Shown here: piece by piece, positions 1-12,500 of the stretch
How positions within the stretch are numbered: position 1 is the stretch's first letter
How the letters are laid out: each line of letters begins with the position of its first letter
Source: Rhodosporidiobolus odoratus
Taxonomy: Eukaryota > Basidiomycota > Microbotryomycetes > Sporidiobolales > Sporidiobolaceae
Direction of reading: 5' to 3'
Length of the DNA: 64,000 nucleotides
NCBI GenBank assembly: GCA_034387635.1
Contig: JAOANU010000007.1
Coordinates: forward strand, 186,001-250,000
Position numbers and translations under genes: made by a program
Notes under the pieces: model-generated
Told to the model about the DNA's origin: nothing
The model's database searches: none
Seen by the model: only the letters and a program-made list of their open reading frames with translations

Positions 1-20
1 CACCTTGCCCTCACGTCCTT

Positions 21-2173
21 CTACGCGATGCCCCAGCTCAACCGCTTGGCAAAGATAATGACGAGGAAGAGTGAGCTGAGCACTGTGGCGACGGCGAGGG
101 GTTTTTGGAGGTAGTCGACGAGGATGGGGAGGTCGTATTCGATCTGCAGCATGGGAGCACCGCATGTTCGTGAGCTTCTCTGCCACCATTGAAGAGCATG
201 ACTTTGTGTACGCTCGGGACGAGCGCCATTCCCAAAAAGTGACATGGATGAGGGAGAAACAAGCACGCACAATCACCTCTCCCCCATGCATATCCGTGCA
301 CCCAATCTTGTCAAGAACGACCGTTGGTCGACCGGTCGAATCCAGGTACGTCTTGACGACGGTTCCTTCTTCGTTCCCACCGCGCGGGACAGACGATTTG
401 CCCCAAAGCGTGGGGACGAACGTCGGGTAGGCTAGGTGGTCCATCGGGAAGGGAGTGCGGATGTTGAGGTTGCTGCACGATACGCGCTCGTCAGCAAGTG
501 GGGGCAGGGGATGTCGAGGTTGAAGGGGTAGCGCACCGAGCTCCTTCAGGCAACCTGATTTGCACATGCGCCTCATCGACCGCGACATCCTTGAGCGGTG
601 TCAAGAACGGTACAGCCGCCACGTAGTGCCCCTTACCCTCCTTCCTGACTTTGACAAAGTCCTCGAGCGGTACATCGTACCCGATGGTGAAACTGTAGTT
701 CCACCCTCCCATCAGCGGGTACCGAGGTTGGAGTTCGAGGACGGAAGGGGCCTGGTTCTTCTTCTTCTTCTGCGAGGGCAAGACAGCGCCGCCGTGAGAA
801 GAGGACGAAGAGCGGAAGCGAGAAGTAGAGACGTTTCCGACAATGTCGTAGAAGTAGGGAGAGTGTGCGGCGGGGTGAAGGGGAATGGCGAGGGAGGAGA
901 CGGCGAGGAGGTTTTGCCGGCGGTGCATGGAAGCCTTCTGGTAGTCAATACGGGCAAAGTTGCCTTCGAGACTACAGAAGAGGCAGTATCAGCGGTTGGC
1001 GCATCCATTCGAAGGCGAAAAAAGACATACGTTGGTCCGCTGTTGACGAGGTCAATGTTGTCCTGTACCGCAAGGTTCGAGCCCCAGTGACTCAACTCGA
1101 CAATGCGGTCAAGCTTGCGGATGGACGCAATGGCATGCGGCTGCTGGTAGTGCACCCGGGCAATCTGCAGAGGGAGCAGCAGTTAGCGCGGAGCAGCCGG
1201 CGAGGTAAGGGTAAAAGGGCGCACCTGCTCCCCTAGCTCAGCAACACTACTCTTGGAGGTAAAGGTGACGGTGGCACTTCCTTGCGAATGCGCGACCGCG
1301 AATCCTTCTCCTTCGACCATGACCGCCTGCAGAATCCGCGGCGTAGGCGCCTTGACCCTGACCTTGAACTCCTCGAGCTTGCTCTTCTGTTGAGCAGAGA
1401 AGCCGGCAAGCGGGGCGAGAAGATCGCCCTCCCATTGCATATAGATGGATTCGGCATTTTGGGGAAGTGAAGGGGGATTCGGGACGGCTTGGTGCGAGTG
1501 GACGGTGGAGACGGTGACGGTGGCTTTATTGTCAGACGTAGGAGAGAGGGAGAGGGAGTAATAGGTCGTCTCGCTTTGGGAGAAGGATTAGATTAGTACA
1601 AGAGGAGAGGAAGTGGGGGAGAGTTGATATTGGTAGCGAGGGCCTTCATCTCGCCGTCGCACCCTTCTTCTTCCTCGACTCCTTCAGTATAATATCGCTG
1701 ATTGACCTAGACCCTTCACCGGCCCGCCCGGACTTGTCGGTACTTTCGCAGCAGGAACACGTCCTCCCCCTGGCCGCCTCCAGTATGATCACAGCGTGCA
1801 GCTGACGCCTGAAGAGATATATGAGAGCTCAGACGTACTCTCCACCGCCCACTGCGACCATGGGTATCCATTTCTTGCCCATCCCCTTTCCCTCTGTTGC
1901 TTCGACCCATCCACCCGACTTCGCACCTCCCTTGACCCCGACGATGAGCTGATTCCCCTTGACCGAGCTTTGCGGGTCTTTTATGAGCTGGTAGGTTGCG
2001 CTTGACCGAGTCAGGGATCCACCCAGCTCGATCGTTGACGAGACATGAGTGGGGGTGAAGGCGGACTGCGGTAGCGAGTTGTAGGCGAAAATGTGCTGTG
2101 AAGATGGCAGTTCGGTGTCGAGCGCTGATGCTGATAGTGCCAGTAATGGCAGCAGTGCCCCAAGTAGCCGCAT
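21..2173 (-). CDS. OST1: Ribophorin I, oligosaccharyltransferase subunit
   Basis: Subunit of the ER oligosaccharyltransferase, which transfers the lipid-linked glycan to nascent proteins. The first exon (2173 down to about 1839) starts MRLLGALLPLLALSASALDT, a clear signal peptide, followed by ribophorin-like STIELGGSLTRSSATYQLIK. A 265-nt intron (1574-1838) fits in phase and joins VAVGGG to DETTYYSLSL. Later exons carry family hallmarks: LDRIVELSHWGSNLAVQDNI, the YYDIVGNVSTS-type segment (read as YFYDIVGNVSTSRF), and RYPLMGGWNYSFTIGYD. The C-terminus has one membrane helix (LAVATVLSSLFLVIIFAKRL) just before the stop, as expected for a type I ER protein. Several further introns lie between 270 and 1,200. 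It is transcribed away from the neighbouring zinc-cluster gene. Identification is strong; the exact middle splice sites are less sure. Confidence 0.88.
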
Positions 2174-2599
2174 CTTGGGAAGTCACGAGCGGTACAGATG
2201 CGAGAAGTGCAACAGCATCTCTTCGGCTCCACCACTCTAACTTTGTTGCAACGTCCTGAGCATACTGGGTACGCTCTGTCACTGCCAGTTGTTCAGATGT
2301 ACCAGCGCGGGCCTGCTCGAGTCGCTTCGACCGCCTGTTCGCTCTTACCACTTCGCGCTCCTCGTCCTTTTTTTCTTCTCCCTCCGTTGCATCCTGTTCA
2401 GGAGTAGACGGGCGAAATATCATGCACGGTACATACCGCAGTCACCCTTGTAAATGGGTATGTACCGACGGCAATTCTGTGACAGTCCTCCCTGTTGTTC
2501 CGCGGAACGGTTGGTTCCACCCCCACGGGTTCTCCTTTGCTTCTCTCCGCCTTGCCCCGCCTCGACTGCAAACAACCTCACCAGACACTCGGGATCGCT
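2174..2599. promoter_or_regulatory. Divergent promoter region, OST1 / zinc-cluster gene
   Basis: About 430 bases separate the divergent OST1 and Zn2Cys6 gene starts, so both promoters and 5' UTRs must lie here. Open frames crossing it show no domain and are read as shadows. I see no confident TATA box or named operator. Confidence 0.5.
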
Positions 2600-5500
2600 A
2601 TGCCTTCCTCACCAGAGTCAATCAGACTCGACAGACCAGACTCGGATCAACCGAAGGCCAAAAAGGTGCACTGCCGCTTCCTCTCGTCTCTTCCGGTTCT
2701 GTCCCGCATCTCGCCCGTTTCCCTCTCAATTCCTGCAAAGCAGCTCAATCAGCTCCACCGCCAAGTCATTGCAAAAAACGAGGGCCTCTGCCGCTCACGA
2801 GCCACCGACTCGCCGCACGCGACGAAGTGCAGGAGCCACAACTCACCGCTTTCTTTTCTGTCCTCAACAGCCACGAACAACCACAGCCTGCAACCGGTGT
2901 CGGAAGAAGCGCGGCAGATGTGACGGTACGTTCCACTACTGCCGACTCGACTGTACTCGTTCAACCTTGCAGCGTTGACGGCCCGGAGGTCACCCGGCTG
3001 AGAAAAGCGTAGAAGGTTGCGCGTCACCAAGCGCCCAGCTGACGGCTTCGAGTGGCATATGCAGGTGTGAAACCGATATGCGGACCGTGTACGCAGTCCG
3101 GGGCAACGTGCGAGGTACGCAACAGCTTGCCTTCTTTTCTCTTTCTCCGGCGGAACAGCAAATTCAAAAGGCTGACTCCTCACCTTCGCAGGTGCGGCTT
3201 ACTTTGCTCGTCTGTATGTCTTAGAGGAGCGTTATGCTGACTCGAGGGATGGTTACTGGATAGTATGAGATGGGTGGAGACAAGCGAAAGTAAGCCGAGT
3301 CTTTTCCTCTGTCCGGCTCTTTCCAGCTAAGAGGCTCACTATGCATTTCCTTCAGACCCTACACCAAAGCTGTAGTCCAAGCTATGCAGCTTCGCATCGA
3401 CACTCTCGAAGCTCAGCTCACCGCATTGACCGGCGCGCCTTCATCCTCCTCAACTAGCAACGCCTCAAATCCCCTCGACTCGACCAACAATACTCCAGCT
3501 ATGCTCACACTCAACCTCGACGGTACCTCCTCGGCAGCACATAGTGGGCCAGGGCCGACAAGCCTGTCTTTTGCTGAAGGCTCTCAACCGCAGGTCAACC
3601 CGAATCCGCAAAATTTGGATACGTTCCAAGGAGGCCTGGCAGTGAATGCGCATGGTGAACTGCGATTCTATGTACGCGTATCTCTCCCTCCTGAAGGTGT
3701 CTTTGACGGAGAGGAGAGGTCACTCACGACTCATTTGTGGCTTTTCAGGGGCCCACATCTTCCTACCGAGCTGTTCTCGCCGACACAACATCCATTCTCA
3801 ACACTCCGGCTACGGTAAACGCCATTCGAGCCTTCTCTCTTACTCGAGCACCAATTCCGACAGCCGCTCCGGCAGATCCTGCTTTGCCGAGACGGCCGCC
3901 TGATCTCTCGCCGGACTTCAAGGCGAAGCTGTTCAATCTGGCTTTCGAGTATTGCTTTGCGCACTGTAAGCCGCCCCTACTGTGGCGGATGACGTGCTAG
4001 CGGACTTACCGACACCTTGCCTTACCTCTTGTCGTAGACAACATCGTGCCAGAACGGCAATTCTACTCTGACCTCCAGATGTTCCCGTAAGTCCCCTTGT
4101 CTCCTGTATCCTGACGGCTCTCACCCTTCGCTCCACATACAGCTTCGAGCGCACCCAGTTCTACTCTCCCTTCCTCATGCACTGCATCCTTGCCGTCGGC
4201 TGCCGCTACCTCGACCCAGACGAAGACGACTACCCCGCCGAAATCTGTGGCTTGATAGGCGACCCAGATACAAGAGGAGATGTCTTTGTCACTTGGGCGC
4301 GCTACCTTCTTGACCAGGAATGGTACAATCCGGCGTTGTCGACGATTCGAGGGCTGCTGGTGCTGGGACTCTATCTCGCTGGAAGGGGGTTCGACGGACC
4401 ATGTTTAGTCTTTGTCAAGAATGCCATGACGCTCGCAGTCGGTGAGCTCCATCTGCGTACTCAGCTCTCGGCGCTTCGTACTGATCCTCCCTTTCTCTCG
4501 CAGACTTTGGCCTCAATCTTGGACCTCATCGCCTCTCCATGTCGTTCGGCGTCCCCATCTCCGACGAGCTCATTTCGGCTCGACAAGACTGCTTCTGGTC
4601 CTGCTTCGCCAGCGACACCATCGCCTCCTACTACATCGGTCGCCCTCCGTCCTTCACGGACGACATGATCGACGTTCTTCCTCCGCCCATCGTTCCCGAA
4701 TTCGATTTCGAGGAACCGCTATATCGCTCGTCGGCTTTCCATTGGTCGTCGAGGTTGACGTATATTGGGAGCAAGATTCTCACGAGGGTGTATAGCTTGA
4801 AGCCGGGGGTGACTTTGCAGCAGAGACAGGCGGCGGTTCCAGAACTGCATTTATTGTTGGAAAGCTGGTGCGTGCGACTTCTCGCCGCCTTGTTCTACTC
4901 AAATGTCTGTCGCTCATACTCTCCATCGCCCTCTGCAGGTACCATGAACTGCCTTCGCATCTGCGAGCGAGCGGGTCTGATCCGAACAAGGCGGCGCCGC
5001 ATCCGCATATCGTCGTCTTACAATGCTCCTACAACATGCTGCACATCAGCTTACATCGTCCGTACGTGGCCTTCGAATTGTCCGTGCTGGACACGTCCCA
5101 GGTCCTGCTTTAGCCCCCTCTGACCTTCTCGATCCTCCCCTTTCCACTTGACAGCTTCTTTCGCCGACGCTCTTCCGACCCTACGACCAATGTCAGCACA
5201 GAAAAATGCCTCACAGCAGCAGGCAATATCGTCCGACTCATCAAGCTCCTGCGCGGTTCCACCGGTCTCCGCATGGCTGCTCCGGGGATTCAGCACGCCG
5301 CCTTCAACGCTGGTACCGTCTTGGCGATTTCTGCAGTCGAGGACGGATTGTCGGATAATCCGAAGCAGGATACGGAAAGGAGGGCGCAGGCGAAGAAGGA
5401 CTTGAAGTTGATCGTGGCGAGCTTGAAGGAGATTTCGACGACTTGGACGACGGCGGCGACGAGCGCGGGAGTTTTGGAGGGTCCGTTCTGTCCAGTCCCT

Positions 5501-6191
5501 AGTGCATGCGAGTCAAAGGAAGGCTGACAGCTTACATTCCCTGCAGCTCTGACGATGCAATGGGAAGCCATGTCGCAACCTCCGCCTCAGCCCGGCGCGC
5601 AGTCCTACGCCATGGACGATCCCGCCGCCCACCTCCCTCCTTTCCCTCACTCTCCGACCTCTACTACTTCATCACTATCATCCGGCCACTCCTTCCCCAC
5701 CGCCCTACCTTCCGTCGCTGGGCTCGATCTCCCCTTCACCTCTCCCCTTCACAACCCCGCCCACCTTCCCAAACTCGAAGAACCCTCCTACGCCCCAACC
5801 GCCTCCGGGTCCGCTACTCCTCACGCATCATCCCAATCTCGCTCCTCCTCAAATGGTTTGGGATTACTTGGCTTCCTTGGTTCGTCAAGACCTGGTACAT
5901 CGGGAGGATTGGATTCGGCAGGGTTCGGGTTTTCAAACATGTTCCCTTCCTTCGACTTTGGTGGGCATGGGATGGATACAGATCCGCTGCCAGAAGAGGG
6001 AGGGTTGGATCTGCTAGGTTTGCTGAATATGCAAGGACGTAAGCCCGTCTCTTCCTATCCTCGCAATTTTGCTTTCTCGCTGCTCTTGCTCTGGCTAATT
6101 ACTTTCCACGTCGTTGTTCACAGCTTCGTCGCATCACCATTCGTCCGTGAGCCCGCAGAACCCGCCAGTCGCGCCTCACCCACCAATTTAG
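2600..6191 (+). CDS. Zn2Cys6 transcription factor with fungal_trans domain
   Basis: Predicted sequence-specific nuclear regulator. The start at 2600 opens MPSSPESIRLDRPDS. Exon 1 ends at AAAAAG (about 2665) and is spliced in phase to ...TACNRCRKKRGRCDG. The next exon begins at GVKPICGPCTQSGATCE, giving the binuclear cluster C-x2-C-x6-C-x6-C-x2-C-x6-C. A linker/coiled coil follows (RPYTKAVVQAMQLRIDTLEA). After it comes the signature GELRFYGPTSSYR, and then the middle homology region (FYSPFLMHCILAVGCRYLDP; GLNLGPHRLSMSFG; GRPPSFTDDMIDVLPPP; LQCSYNMLHISLHRP). The C-terminal third is Ser/Pro-rich and probably disordered. A last intron near 6040-6122 leads to a short exon ending SVSPQNPPVAPHPPI and a stop at 6189-6191. 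About ten introns. Target genes cannot be inferred from sequence. Confidence 0.85.
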
Positions 6192-6579
6192 CATAGTGCA
6201 CACCTCAACTAGCCGGATGACTGCATTTGGCCATCCATAACTTGTGGAAATTTGCAAGAAAAGTGCCGTCACCTTGGTCTCTGTGCGGGCGATTGGCAGA
6301 AGTGCGCTGCGCGTGCATGAGAGACGAGTATTACAAAGTATCGATACGACATGTTTCCTACTCAAGGTGTTTCTACAGAGCTCTCTTAGGTTCCGGGATA
6401 ATCTATGCGTCTCCTGCACTCGCCCGGGCTTCGTCGTCAAGCCTTTGCTTCCGCTTGCGGAGCCAAACCCCCTTGATGAGGGTTTTCAGCTGAGACTCAC
6501 CGTTGAGGAAATTTGCTGCAGAGAGTCGATCTCGATTAGTGGAACGCCTCGCAATCACAGAGCATCAGGGCATGACGCT
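6192..6579. other. Convergent 3' intergenic stretch
   Basis: About 390 bases between the convergent stops of the zinc-cluster gene and the phospholipase gene. Only short frames without recognisable domains are present; it is probably the two 3' UTRs. I see nothing else in it. Confidence 0.5.
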
Positions 6580-9418
6580 TTAATCAGTGAACGGAAACGC
6601 ACCCTTCGCCAGTCGAATCAATCGATCGGTTTCTTCCTCCTTGTAGTCAAACCTCCACGTCGAAAACACCTCGAGAGGGTTATCGAACTCTTCATCGCCT
6701 TGCAGTGGGATGTAGGCTAACGCGATCCCATCGCGGGCTTGCACGTCTTCGAGTGTGGGGTTGTCGTTCCGGCAGGAGGAGGTTTCGGCTGGGTTGGTCG
6801 AGCCGATCCAGATACTGTACAATACGAGAGAGGTGAGTGAGCATAAGGGTCAAAGGAGACGACAACATGACGGATCGGGGTAGACGCACCTGCATCTGCC
6901 CAGAGGGGGTTCACTCGCCTGGCTCTCTGGCATCGGTTTCTCTTGTCCCACTCCTCCTCCTTCCGTTGCCTCTGAGCTCTCCTCGGCAGCCCGGGTCTTA
7001 CTTTTCGGCGCACTGCCCAAAGGTGACGGCTCAGGGTTCGTCTGCCTCACGCCTTTCCTCTCTGACGGTTCCGATCCGCCACTGACTTCCTCCTGCTTCT
7101 TAGCCTCGTCAACCTTCTGCGCAGCCTGTTCAGCATCGCTCTTCTGACTGTCTGCAGTCGCCGCAAGATCCGATGAAGGCAGAGGAGCGGGAAAGAGTGC
7201 GGCAACATCGACGGTAGGCCAACGACTCGGACGATCTTCATCTGCGTATTGTCTGGCGTATTCTGCGGCGCGTTGGAACCAGGCGTCTTGAGAGTCGGCC
7301 GAGGCGTCGAGGGCGATGATGACGTCTGTTTTGGGCATTTCGGACCCGGGTGGGAAAAAAAAGAGACCTAGTCAGGCTTGGTTCGCGAGAGGGAAAGGTA
7401 GGAAAGGAAACAGCGGACCCGTTTGCCGCCGCATCAACGGCACATAAGGGAGGTTGATCTCCATGCCCGCATCTGCAAATCCGAGCGTCCGGAGTTCGGT
7501 CATGGAGGAAGGGATAGTAGGCGGAAGCTCGCCGCCGAGGTTGAAAAGGAAGTTGGGAAGTTCGGCGGGCGGGAAGGGGTGGATGGCGCTGAGATAGTGA
7601 GCATTTGAGTGGACTGTAGGGTGGTTACAAGATAAGTCCGTCGCGTTTCATAGTCGAAAAAAGAATGAGAGCAAAACAGAAAGAACGTGCCGAAGCTGTT
7701 GATGGTGGAAAAGAACGGCAACGAGACCAGCAGAGGCTGAACCTCCTTGAAGTACGAAAACAAGGTCGCACAGAACGCGCTCGCGTAGATCCCGCTCAAG
7801 ACCGACAACCCCAACTCTGGCACCCTTTCCGTAGATTTGCCCTTGTCAAACAGCCTTCCGAGCGCCCATGTCGGGATCCATGCCCCGAGCGCGTCACTAC
7901 CAGTCTCATACGGTGTCACTTCGAACCAGACATACTCTCCCTTTTCGGCGACTTCCGCGTTCGAGGCACCTGCTTTTTTCGCGGCTTCGACCACTTCGTC
8001 GGCGGGAAGGTCGTGGCGGACGGTGCAGTAGATGGGGAGGGGATTTTGTCCGAGGTCAAGGAATTTACGCTGGGACGAGGTTTTCAGGGCTTGAACGGAA
8101 AGAGGCTGAGGTGGAGGAGGCAGGGATGGGGAAGGGACGTAGAGCCGTGTGCTGACGAGTGTGCCATATGCGTCCACACTGCGAGAATGGCATCGTGGGA
8201 CCCAAATCGTCGTGTGTAAGTGCTCCGGGGCAAAGGAGCATAGAGGAAGCGGGGGAATACTGCAGAAAGAAGAGGTGAAAAAAGCGCACAGCGAGATCTC
8301 ACCACCTTTACTCGCCTCTTTGAGTATTACACCTGTCAGGAGATCCCTCGCCACCTTATCCTCGGTATTCAGGAGCGTTATGAGCGTCTCGGGCTGCAGG
8401 AACGGCTCCTTGACGCGTTCGCGAAGGTGCTGCAACGTCCAGCTTACGTCGCCGGCGCCCAGCGAGTTCAAGACGTTCAATGCCCAGCAGCTTCCTTAAA
8501 GAGAGCAGGGAGTGGAAGCAAATCAGGAGAGAGCTGAGTAGCGTATAAAGGCACGGGCGGGACGCACCACTAACCCCAGAGATGAAGGAAAGGCAGTCAA
8601 AGACGCCAGACTCCTTGGCAGCCTCGAGCGAGCTGGCCGTGTTGAGCATGGCACGATAGCCACCTCCGCTCGCTGCAATAGCAACGACGGGCAAGTCCCG
8701 GACATCAACCTCTTCCAGCGGAACGTCTATCAGGCAAGCGAAGGAGTCCCGCATGGCATCGCGGCGATTTCGCAGGTACGCGCGTTCGCCGAGTGCGAGA
8801 TCTTGCCCGAGCCGAACTGAGGCGTCCCACTGGAGCTCGGGGTGTACGGTCGAATCTTTCCCGGCTGAGACGATGCGACCGTAGGTCGAGTCTGGGCCGA
8901 GGGAAAGCTCTTCTTGCAGCTTATTGAAGGTGGCGGTGAGGGAGGTGAGAGAGGCGGACCAGGAAGAGAGGATGGAAGAGACATTTGGAAGGGAGACTGA
9001 GGGAAAGTCGGGCAGGGTGGGAAGAGGTATTGAGGGCGACGGGATGGTCGGAAAAGAGGGAAGTTTGGATAGGAAACTGGGCTGGAAGAAGCAACGACTC
9101 AGGCCTCGACTTATTTCCCGAGGAGGCGGATTACTAACGCACCTTGCTCTCTTCGAGCGGGTCCTGGGCGTTTTTTCCCTCCTCTTTGCAGAGCAGAGGT
9201 TTATGCCAGAATCCTCGCGCCGCGCCTGTCCTTGAAGTCGCCAGAGACGCGTGAGCTCCCAGGTATGCTCCCACGAGCGCTCCCGCGCATACGGCAGTCG
9301 TTGCGAAAGCTGTACGATGGAGACTTGGGTAGAGAGAGAAGGAAGGGTGGGTGCGAGGTCGAACCGAGCGAGATCGTTTCAGCGGTGAGCCATAGCGCCT
9401 TATAAAGGCTATGGACAT
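6580..9418 (-). CDS. Cytosolic phospholipase A2-type lysophospholipase
   Basis: Patatin/cPLA2-fold serine lipase, predicted to hydrolyse acyl esters of (lyso)phospholipids. The start at 9418 (MSIAFIRRYGSPLKRSRSVR) precedes one hydrophobic helix (FATTAVCAGALVGAYLGAHA). This suggests membrane or mitochondrial anchoring, which is inference. The oxyanion segment reads AIAASGGGYRAMLNTASSLE. The nucleophile elbow GVSGS is created by splicing out a 73-nt intron (8495-8567), giving FISGVSGSCWALNVLNSLG. Downstream are WFEVTPYETGSDALGAWIPT, the catalytic-Asp block ADAGMEINLPYVPLMR and the family motif IIALDASADSQDAW. An Ala/Glu/Ser-rich insert (about 6,900-7,200) separates that motif from the C-terminal TLEDVQARDGIALAYIPLQ. 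It ends with a stop at 6580. It is divergently paired with UPF2. The similar secreted plb-type enzymes are less likely because no signal peptide cleavage region is seen. Confidence 0.83.
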
Positions 9419-9575
9419 GTCTAGCACCCTCTAGAGCAGTCTTGTGCGTGTGTGATCTAGATAGAGGATTGTTTCGCCTTCTCATCTCCGCGCGCGCGAT
9501 CCGCCAACTCGCATTCAGCTTCACACAGCGCTTGATACCTGCTTCTGATACGCTACAAGCATAGCATCTAGTGCC

Positions 9576-12500
9576 ATGCCAGCTGCAGAAGGCGGCGCAA
9601 AGGAATATCGCGCACAGAGGAGGCTTGAACTCCGTCAACTTAACGCCGCCGCCTGGGAAAGAGATGCTTCACCAGGTGCGACGGGAACTTGTACACCTCA
9701 TCCCCGAGACTCTGCTCACCAGTCTACCCCGCAGACGGACTCGGCAAACTCGATACCTCGCTCAAGCGCCACACGGCTCTCCTCGTCAAGTTCCGATCCT
9801 CTCTCCACACCGCCGCTTCCATCCCTGGCATCCTCAAGGAGATATCCCAGCTCTCACTCGAAAAATATGTCGAAGAGGCTGTCGGTGCCGTAGTGGAAGG
9901 ACTCGCCAAGTGCAAGACGGGGCCTGAAACGGCAGGCGCCGTCGAGGTGCGTTTTCTTGCTTCCGGCCTTCTTGCCAAGATGCCGCGCCAGAAGCTCACT
10001 TCCAGCACAATGCCGCAGGTTGTCTCTGCCATGCACCAGCGCTTCCCCCATCTTTTCACCCGCCCTTTCGATTCTCTTCTCCTGCAAGGCCTCAAGCCCG
10101 GCAACTCTTCTGCCACCGATAGCGACATCCGCGACAAAGAAAACAATACACGAATTGTCAAGCAGCGAGGCTTGCTGCGAGTTGTGGGAGAACTTGAAGC
10201 CGTCGGAATCGTCCGGAAAGAAGGCGGCAAAGGCAGTGCCGGAGAAATCACTTGGCTCGGGTTGAAGGAACTGGTGCGTCGTCTCCTCATCCGCTCATCA
10301 TACGTCCTTTGACCCTTGTTCGCACAGCTTACCTCGGACAAAGAGGCGCTTGCAATCGTGGCACCTCTCGCTATCGCCTTCGCCAAACACCTCGGCCCAA
10401 TCTACCTCCCGCCGGTTGAGGCCGCAGCAAGTAATGCAGCCGAAGCCTCGTCGCACGACTTTCCTTCACTCGCGGAAGCCACACAAGCGGATGGTGAAGA
10501 TGCACTCGTTTCGAGGGAGAGTAAGGAGAAATTCCGGAAGTTGCTCGTGGCCTACTTCGAAGCGCTTGGCAAACGCGAACAACGGCTGCACCTTGTAAGT
10601 CATCCGCTTCTACACGCCTTAGCCCCTTATTGACCTTCTTCCGTCGTGTAGGAACTGCAAAGGCAAGACAAGCGCAACCATGAAGCCTACATTCGCTCGG
10701 GCGAAGTCTTCGAAGACCGCGAGAAGAACTACGAGAAAGCGGTCAAGACTTGGGAACGTGGATGGGCGAGTGTGACTCAGTGCGTTGTCCAGCCCTAGCT
10801 ATTCGTTCGTCTATTCACGCTCTGGCCGTCCGCAGACTCTCCGAAGTACTCGGCCTGCCTCTTCCCACGCTTCCTTCGCTCCAATCTACGCTCAACGCCG
10901 CTTTCGTCACCGCCGGCTCTTCATCCACCGGTAACACAGAAGAGATGGGTCCAGGCAGTGTGTGGGCGGACGAGGAAGAAAAGAAGTTCTACGAGGAGTT
11001 GAGGGACTTGAGGGGCGAGGTACCATCGGCTATCTTGGGAGTGCCGGAGGAGGAGAAGAAGGACGTTGCGGAACAAGAGAAGAAGGTGGAAGAGGAGGTG
11101 CGTCTGGCGGAAGCTGACAAGGCTGAGGAGGAAACGGCGAGGATCGATGAAAACAGTGCAGAGGATGAGACTGAGTACATTTGCCCCGAATTCCACTTCG
11201 CTCACCAAGAGCTCATGCGATCTTTGTTTTCTCTGCGCAGGAACCCTACCGCCAAGCTCGACGCCACCGCCCTCGACTCTGCCATCCCCGCCGGTCCTGC
11301 TGCTCAGCTCAACGCGCTGTTTGCTCGTTTCCCGGATGCCTCGTCCAAGGACTCTATCGATACTGTCGCGTTCGACTTTGCCTTCCTAAACGGCAAGGCT
11401 GCAAGGAAACGCTTGGTCAAGGTCTGTCGTCGCCGATCGATTTCACCCCTGCCTCGCTCGTACTCACCCTTACCTCCCCTCACAGGTCCTCGGCTCCGTC
11501 AACCGCAACCGCCAGGACATCCTACCGTACTACTCCCGTCTCGTCGCCACCCTAAACCCTTTTATGCCCGACGTCGGCAAGGAACTCGTCGCTGTCCTTG
11601 AAGATGAGTTCCGTTATTTGCAAAAGAAAAGGAACGTCGACCTGGCCGAGACAAGGTCCAAGGTGCGCGATACTCTTTCTCTCTCGCGCTCCTACATCAG
11701 CTGACCATCACAGACTTCACAGAACCTGCGCTTCATCTCGGAGCTCACCAAGTTCAAGATCACTCCGGTCCATGTTATCTTCTACATCCTCAAAGTCCTC
11801 CTCGACGACTTCTCCGGCCCCAACATCGACAACTTCTGTACCATGCTCGAAGGTTGCGGTCGTTTCCTCCTTCGCAGCGAATCCACCAACGAGCGCATGC
11901 GGCAAGTCATCGAAACGTTCCGACGCAAGAAGCAAGCGATGCACTTGGATGAACGGCAGAACACGATGCTCGATAACGCGTACTACCAGTGCGATCCGCC
12001 TGACCGACCGGCGATTCCACCGAAGGAGCGCACACCAATGCAGCTTTACATCCGCCACCTTTTCTACAATGTCTTGAACAGGAACTCGAGCGACAAGGTG
12101 CTCAAGCTCGTTCGCAAGCTGCACTGGGAGGATCCAGCAGTTAGTCCTTTCTTCTTCCCCTCGATCGCAAGCCGTAGTATACTGAGCCTCGGTCCGCAGA
12201 TCGTCCGCAAGATGCACAATGCGTTCACGAAGGTGTGGAAGATCAAGTACAGCAATGTTCACCTCTTTGCCGTCCTCCTGTATGATCTCGGTCGCTATCA
12301 TCCCGACTTCAGCATTTCCGTCATAGACGACGTTCTCGAAAATGTTCGAGTGGGCATGGAGGTGAGTTGCCCTCACTCTTCTTCACCGCAGCTACTCATG
12401 TCGCCTCGTGGCTGCAGGTCAATACCTTCAAGTTCAACCAACAGCGAATCGCTACGGTCAAGTACCTTGGCGAGCTGTACAACTACCGCGTCGTCGACTC

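Noticed and set aside
1716..2423. 235-codon minus-strand frame overlapping the OST1 first exon
   Set aside because: It is out of frame with the signal peptide/ribophorin exon, which has clear family similarity.
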